This document shows, piece after piece, positions 59,105 to 64,000 of a DNA stretch of 64,000 nucleotides. Source of the stretch: Distichodus sexfasciatus (lineage: Eukaryota; Chordata; Actinopteri; Characiformes; Distichodontidae); the NCBI GenBank assembly GCA_032718565.1, contig JAVGVS010000012.1, forward strand, positions 2,172,450 to 2,236,449, given 5' to 3'. Within the stretch, counting starts at the first letter, position 1. Each line of letters begins with the position of its first letter. A program made the translations under genes and the position numbers. The notes below the pieces were generated by a model, which saw only the letters and a program-made list of their open reading frames with translations, was not told the origin of the DNA and did not search any database.

Positions 59105-60492
59105 AATCTTTCTCTTGTTTTATATGAAATCCCACTTATATGGAAATCAGCTTTTGTTCTTCCCCTGTTTAAAGGTGGAGATCCAACACACCTAAATAAT
59201 TATCGGCCCATTTCAAAGTTGTCTGTCCTTGCTAAAATCCTTGAATCATTTGTCAATAATCAACTAAAGGACTTTCTTGCTGTTAATAATATCCTGTCTG
59301 ATTTTCAATTTGGTTTTAGAAAACAACATAGCACTGCTACAGCAGCTTTAAAAGTATTGAATGACTTTATTGATTCAGTTGAAAACAAGAAACACTGTGC
59401 AGCATTATTCATTGATTTGTCCAAAGCATTTGATACTGTTGATCATACCTTGTTGATACAACGTCTTGTTAGTATCGGATTATCTGAACATGCTATTGGT
59501 TGGTTTAATAATTATCTCTCTGATAGAACTCAGTGTATACAGGCAGATGGTTTTATTTCTAGTTCACTTAATGTAACTAAAGGCGTGCCACAGGGGTCAG
59601 TCCTAGGGCCGTCACTATTTACTATATATATTAATAATATTGATCAAAATGTTAATAACACACATTTTCATTATTATGCTGACGATACAGTAATATATAG
59701 TTCAGCGTCCACACCTAATTTGGCTATTTCACAGTTACAGCTTGCTTTTAATATTGTTCAGCGTAACTTATTCGATCTAAAACTAGTTTCAAATGCTGAT
59801 AAAACAAAATTCATGTTGTTTTCTAAATCAAAATCGATCCTTCATAATCCTCCTTCTATTAAAACTTCTCAAGGTTTGGAGATTGAATTTGTGTCTCAAT
59901 ATAAGTATCTTGGAATTTTAATTGATGATGCTTTCTCCTTTGGACCCCATGTTCAGCAACTGCTGAGAAAATTGAAAGTGACCTTGGGCTTCTATTTCAG
60001 AATTAAATCTTGCCTTTCCTATGAGGCAAAAAAGAAGCTTGTTGCTGCTACTTTTATGTCTGTTTTGGACTATGGTGATGTTATATATATGCATGCATCT
60101 TCTCAGAGTTTACATGCTATAGACACTGTTTACCATGGTGCACTGAGGTTTATAACAAATCTTAAGACCCTTACTCATTGTGAGTTGTATGCCTGGGTTG
60201 GATGGTCTGCTTTAGCCTATCTATACTGGGTTTACTTCCTTCATATCTCAATACTTATATCTGTAAAAAATCTGTTCACAGTTATAGCCTTCGGTCCCAG
60301 GAATTTTTCTTATTATCTGTTCCAGTGGTACACACTGAACTGGGTAAAAAGTCATATAAATTTGCTGCTCCCTTCGCTTGGAATAATTTGCAAATTAAAT
60401 TACAGCTTAAGGAGCTGGTGTCACTAGATACTTTTAAAGGGTTTTTAAACAATTTGGAGACAGAAACATTGGGTTGTAGATGTTTTGACTAG
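59105..60492 (+). pseudogene. Non-LTR retrotransposon reverse transcriptase, 5'-truncated
   Basis: The frame is open from about 59111; there is no initiator (the codon at 59219 is TTG within the domain). It encodes WKSAFVLPLFKGGDPTHLNN and YRPISKL. Counting from the TTG, motif A is FIDLSKAFDTVDH (64-76), motif B GVPQGSVLGP (122-131), and motif C YADD (153-156), all intact. The frame ends at 60427 after a frameshift near 60200; the normal C-terminus continues in the frame 60202-60492 (SILGLLPSYL, KFAAPFAWNNLQIKLQLKEL). The endonuclease and ORF1 are missing. The clade (CR1/L2/I group) is not resolved. It would have reverse-transcribed its RNA at the target site. Confidence 0.85.
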
Positions 60493-60662
60493 TTGTGTAT
60501 TGATATGCTTGTTTGTGTCCATGTGTGTAATTTATGGATGTTAACTGATGTTATGATGTTACTTGTTAAACCCAGGTGAGCTTTGTTATTGCTAATCTTG
60601 GCCAGGACGCTCTTGTAAAAGAGATTTTTAATCTCAGTGTGTTTTCCTGGTAAAATAAAGGT

Positions 60663-60702
<40 letters not shown>
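60493..60702 (+). repeat. LINE 3' UTR with hairpin and (TAA)n tail
   Basis: A hairpin GAGATT-TTT-AATCTC at 60621-60635 is followed by TTTTCCTGGTAAAATAAAGG and a (TAA)13-like tail (60664-60702), the layout of a LINE 3' end recognised by its own reverse transcriptase. Confidence 0.75.
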
Positions 60703-60703
<1 letters not shown>

Positions 60704-61380
60704 AAGGCTAACCTAACCCAAAACCAGTAGCCTAGTCTAAGTATCACATTAAAACTAAAAGAAACATAAAGAATATAAGGATTATGACTGAAAAGTAGTG
60801 TTACTTAGGCTATCAATAATAATATTTTTATAGGCTACTCTACAATAGGCTGCAAATAGCCTGAATGATTAAAAAAACACAATGTCATTATAACTGTATA
60901 TTTTTATATAGCCTATGAATAGAGAGGCAACCACTCAGGTTCACAATGACATTTTCTGTGAAAACGTTTTTATTAGGCCTATACCTGAATTTGCATCATT
61001 TCATCAATCATGTTAAAAGTAGGCCCGGTACAGGCCTACAGCATAAACTTGTAAAGTGACTTACATATAATTCCTGTATTTTTAAAAACGACTGACTAAA
61101 ACTATAGTTTTTACAATATTTGCATGCCAAATTACCACAATTGTTTTGTTATGAGTATTACAGTATTTCTCTATTTTTGTTCCCAATATTTGTTTTAACA
61201 AATAAATTTGATTATAATCACATATTGTTGTTGTAAATATAACAAAAACATTCTGTTTAATAGTTTACAAAAGTCCACTGTGATTGAAACAAAAAATATG
61301 TGTTTTTGGGTTTACAATACTTTTCTGTAGGGATTTTACATGGTTTTTATGTAAATTTCACGGCCATTTTTTACAGTGCA

Positions 61381-63999
61381 GGTAAACACACCAAACTACA
61401 AATTGGGCTGCTGATTGGCGTTAAACAGCATCAAACGAATGCCAATGTAACCCCTCACGGAAGTCAATCAACCGCAGGGAGAAAATGCAACAAAAGTGTG
61501 AAGGGCATTCAAAATCCTGTGTGGATAGGGTCTAACTCTATAATGTATATGGTTAATAAAGGAAGAAAGGCAGTTTTTCTAATCTTCTTGTGTTACAACA
61601 TGTCATGCAAAGTTTCAAGAAGCTTTAATCTTTTTTTGTTGAATCAATGTAATGAATTTACAGGCATGTTCAGGAAAAGAATATTTTAGTAATTCAGTAT
61701 TGCATATTGTTTTTTTTTTAGCAAATAAGGGAAAAAATGACCAAATTATAATACAAATCCATGCCTAGAGCTGGTAGCTAATTTGTTGTAGTTAAGATTC
61801 TCTGTATTATAACATCTGAGGATAGAAAAGTGTGAAAAATATCTAATTAGTTGGTTTAGCAGAAGAGCAATGCTGCAAAGTTGTTTTAGGGTTGGTTAAA
61901 CAACTGGAAACAGGCTTAAAAATGGGCCCTGATATATATAACAAAAATGATGAAAACAGGATGAAAATAAGTTGCACAGCCAACAACAGCAGGAACAAAG
62001 TGTAGCGAAATAACAAAACTTTTATTAACAAGCCCCCGTTGGTTGAAGACTGACCCCATTCTGAGCTTCACCGCCGTCCACGAGGTCTGCAAATCCACGT
62101 AATCCCTCAATCTGCCATTCCAGCCAGCTGTGCGATCCTCACGCTGACATTTACCGAGTCTTTGCTTGTTGTGACTGCGCTGATTGTGTTCTCTCTTCCT
62201 GAGCTCTGCTTATTAGGGCTGTTTCTCTGGTTTCCGATGAAAACCACATTATGGCTGTTATTTCAATACCAAGATTTCAGGCGAAGGTATTAAGAGCTAG
62301 GCACTGACATTTAGCTGAGATGAGCCATGATGTCACTCTAGATTGACAGAATTAACAAACGTGTTTGCCTGCACAAGGAAGAGACATACCTGTTTGTAAT
62401 AGGACAAAATGAGAATTGAAAGTCATAGCAAAATTTGATTTATTAACTCACTTAGTGAGTAATACGATTGGTGAGAAATACTCACCAGGGAGAAGCTGCA
62501 TGAAGATGGCTGTTTGGCTGAAGCGTTCGCTTTAGACTTGAGTGACTTTGACAAGGGGCAAATTGGGGACTAAGCCCATATTTTTTGCCTGAAGTGTTTA
62601 GGTAAAGAGGAAGTGACACTGTCCAAATGCTGTTTTGCTTGAAAGACTGTTGCTTTGCTTGAATGAATCGAGTGAGATGAGATGAGTTGGAGAAGATAAG
62701 CTTCTAGACATTTTGATACACCAAGGGAATAGCATTCATAAACTTGTTAAAGGCACCTGGCAGTGAGTGGGAAAATGAAGCAACATATTAACATTTTTCC
62801 TTGGAGTTGATGTGTTGTAAGTATTAAAAATGGACAAGCATAAGGGTTTGAGTGACTTTAACAAGGGCCAAATTGGGTATCAGTCCTCTATTTTTTCCCT
62901 TGGTAACCTATATTTTTGCCAAATAATATGCATTTATAAACATAGTTTAAATTTTTTTTATCCATAATCATTTTAGTGTATTGGCATTGCTTTATGTATA
63001 TGCACAGCTTTCATCACACATTCTCTTCAGAAGCAGTATGTTTATTGCCAAGTGCATTTGCTTTAGTGCTAATACTAATATAAATAGACAGAAAAATATG
63101 GCTATTGCTGCACAAATTACAAAAACATGAATTTTTAAACAGAGTGCCAATGCAGGGGAGAAGTCTTCCACAGTAAAATATATTACACTACTACTTCATG
63201 GAGCAAGCTGGGCTGAAGGACCCTGCACAGGTGTTGCTGGTGCTCAATGGTGGTAGTTCTGGCAGCAGGATAGAGCTGAATTTGTAGCTACAATCTCTTG
63301 GTTCATAGGAGAGTGTCCTACCACTGGGTCACCACCACCAAGATAGCAGCTTCAAACGAAATGAAAAACACTGATTACCTTCTTTTACTATGGCAAGTGA
63401 ATATATTGCCTTTGGAGTTGAGGCAAGCAGAGAAGCAGAGTAAAACTGACAAGCGTAAGAAATAGTGCAACTTTGACAAGGGCTACATTGTGGTGATGGC
63501 TCAACAACATGGTGCATTTTAGTTTGTTGCATATGATATACTCAATTTTGGGTAGGTGGTCATAATGCTTTGGTTGATCAATGTATATAGACAATATTTA
63601 AATTAACCAAGAAATGCTGTATATTACTGAAATAACATCCACAGCAGCATCTTCGCTTATTCTTACAATGTAATGGCTTGTTGTTTAACTGCACTTTCTT
63701 CCACAGCATCTAGAGACTGGCACAATGTAGCGGTCAACAGCACCAACTCCCAGATGCAGAGTAATTACTGTGGTAACGAGGGACTGCATTAGAATGGGAA
63801 TGAGTCCCTAAGGTCTTAAGCCACAGTGATGGAGAGACAGAGAGAGAAATTCTGTGTGTATGTGTGCCATATTCACAACTGTTTTAGAAATAGCCTGAAA
63901 AAATAATATAAAGAAAGAAAAAGATTGACTGAATATAGAGCTGGAATGAAGAGATGGCTAAAAATATTTTTACAAGTTTCATTTTAATTGATTTCAATA
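61381..63999. other. Intergenic with Tc1 scraps, no gene seen
   Basis: Short relics of one Tc1 family lie at about 62535-62590 (TGAGTGACTTTGACAAGGGG), 62848-62900 and 63455-63588 (ending GGTGGTCATAATGCTTTGG then TTGATCAATGTATA, its usual 3' terminus). 62120-62230 is a slightly richer patch without a frame. No exon was recognised to the window end. Confidence 0.5.
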
Positions 64000-64000
64000 A

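Larger units (their letters stand above)
54944..61378 (-). mobile_element. CACTG-ended DNA element carrying a zinc-finger gene, copy 3
   Basis: The left end is CACTGTAAAAAAAACC and the right end, inverted, CACTGTAAAAAATGGCC; CA adjoins both (54942-54943 and 61379-61380), as for a 2-bp target duplication. Inside, on the minus strand, are the zinc-finger gene (56546-58593) and its putative promoter. Tandem repeats (55430-56215), a long-armed mariner-like repeat (56791-57708) and a LINE (59095-60702) are nested. A second internal CACTGTAAAAAAAA at 56383 is an alternative left end. Assignment to CACTA/EnSpm is by end motif only. Confidence 0.45.

Overview
This window looks like teleost fish nuclear DNA. 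It is AT-rich, has many TA, CA, GA and TAA microsatellites, and is filled with repeat classes that co-occur in ray-finned fish: Tc1/mariner, PIF/Harbinger, hAT, a DIRS-type tyrosine-recombinase element, a Ty3/gypsy element with a tRNA-Pro-type primer site, LINE fragments and tRNA-derived SINEs. Coding segments with clean GT/AG splice signals and CpG-to-TpG decay also fit a methylated vertebrate genome. The species cannot be fixed from this window; an otophysan fish is only a guess. I see no recognisable host exon, so the window reads as a gene desert or the inside of a very long intron.

Layout. 1-5.8 kb: SINEs, two exons of a repetitive fish gene family (537-1450), a palindromic MITE, a hAT MITE with a target-site duplication, and a Tc1 relic. 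7.1-8.4 kb: an inverted-repeat family and a possible conserved non-coding element. 10.6-20.9 kb: a Ty3/gypsy element whose 3' LTR is split by about 7 kb of nested DNA (a rearranged DIRS element, decayed tandem repeats, a hAT derivative and a long TA/CA microsatellite). 22.7-27.7 kb: a Harbinger element with both of its genes, convergently arranged and spliced. 29.6-30.1 kb: a short deletion derivative of the Tc1-like family whose long copy lies at 53.3-54.9 kb. 33.9-49.7 kb: mostly plain AT-rich DNA with LINE and SINE scraps.

49.7-61.4 kb is the most interesting part. Two intervals (49744-52449 and 54944-61378) start with CACTG, end with CAGTG, and are flanked by matching dinucleotides (TA/TA and CA/CA). 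Both hold minus-strand exons of one protein family. The larger one carries a gene with two C2H2 zinc fingers, a perfect splice donor and a phase-matched next exon, spoiled by one nonsense codon. Exons at 537-1450 share part of the same C-terminal module. I propose that these are CACTA/EnSpm-like transposons that carry or spread this zinc-finger gene family; this is an inference.

The only long uninterrupted transposase is the 324-residue Tc1-like protein at 53707-54681. Its third catalytic residue is spaced 38 residues from the second (DD38E). Its element has lost the outer part of its left inverted repeat, while the short relative at 29.6 kb keeps both ends. Everything else that is protein-like is broken by stops, frameshifts or deletions.
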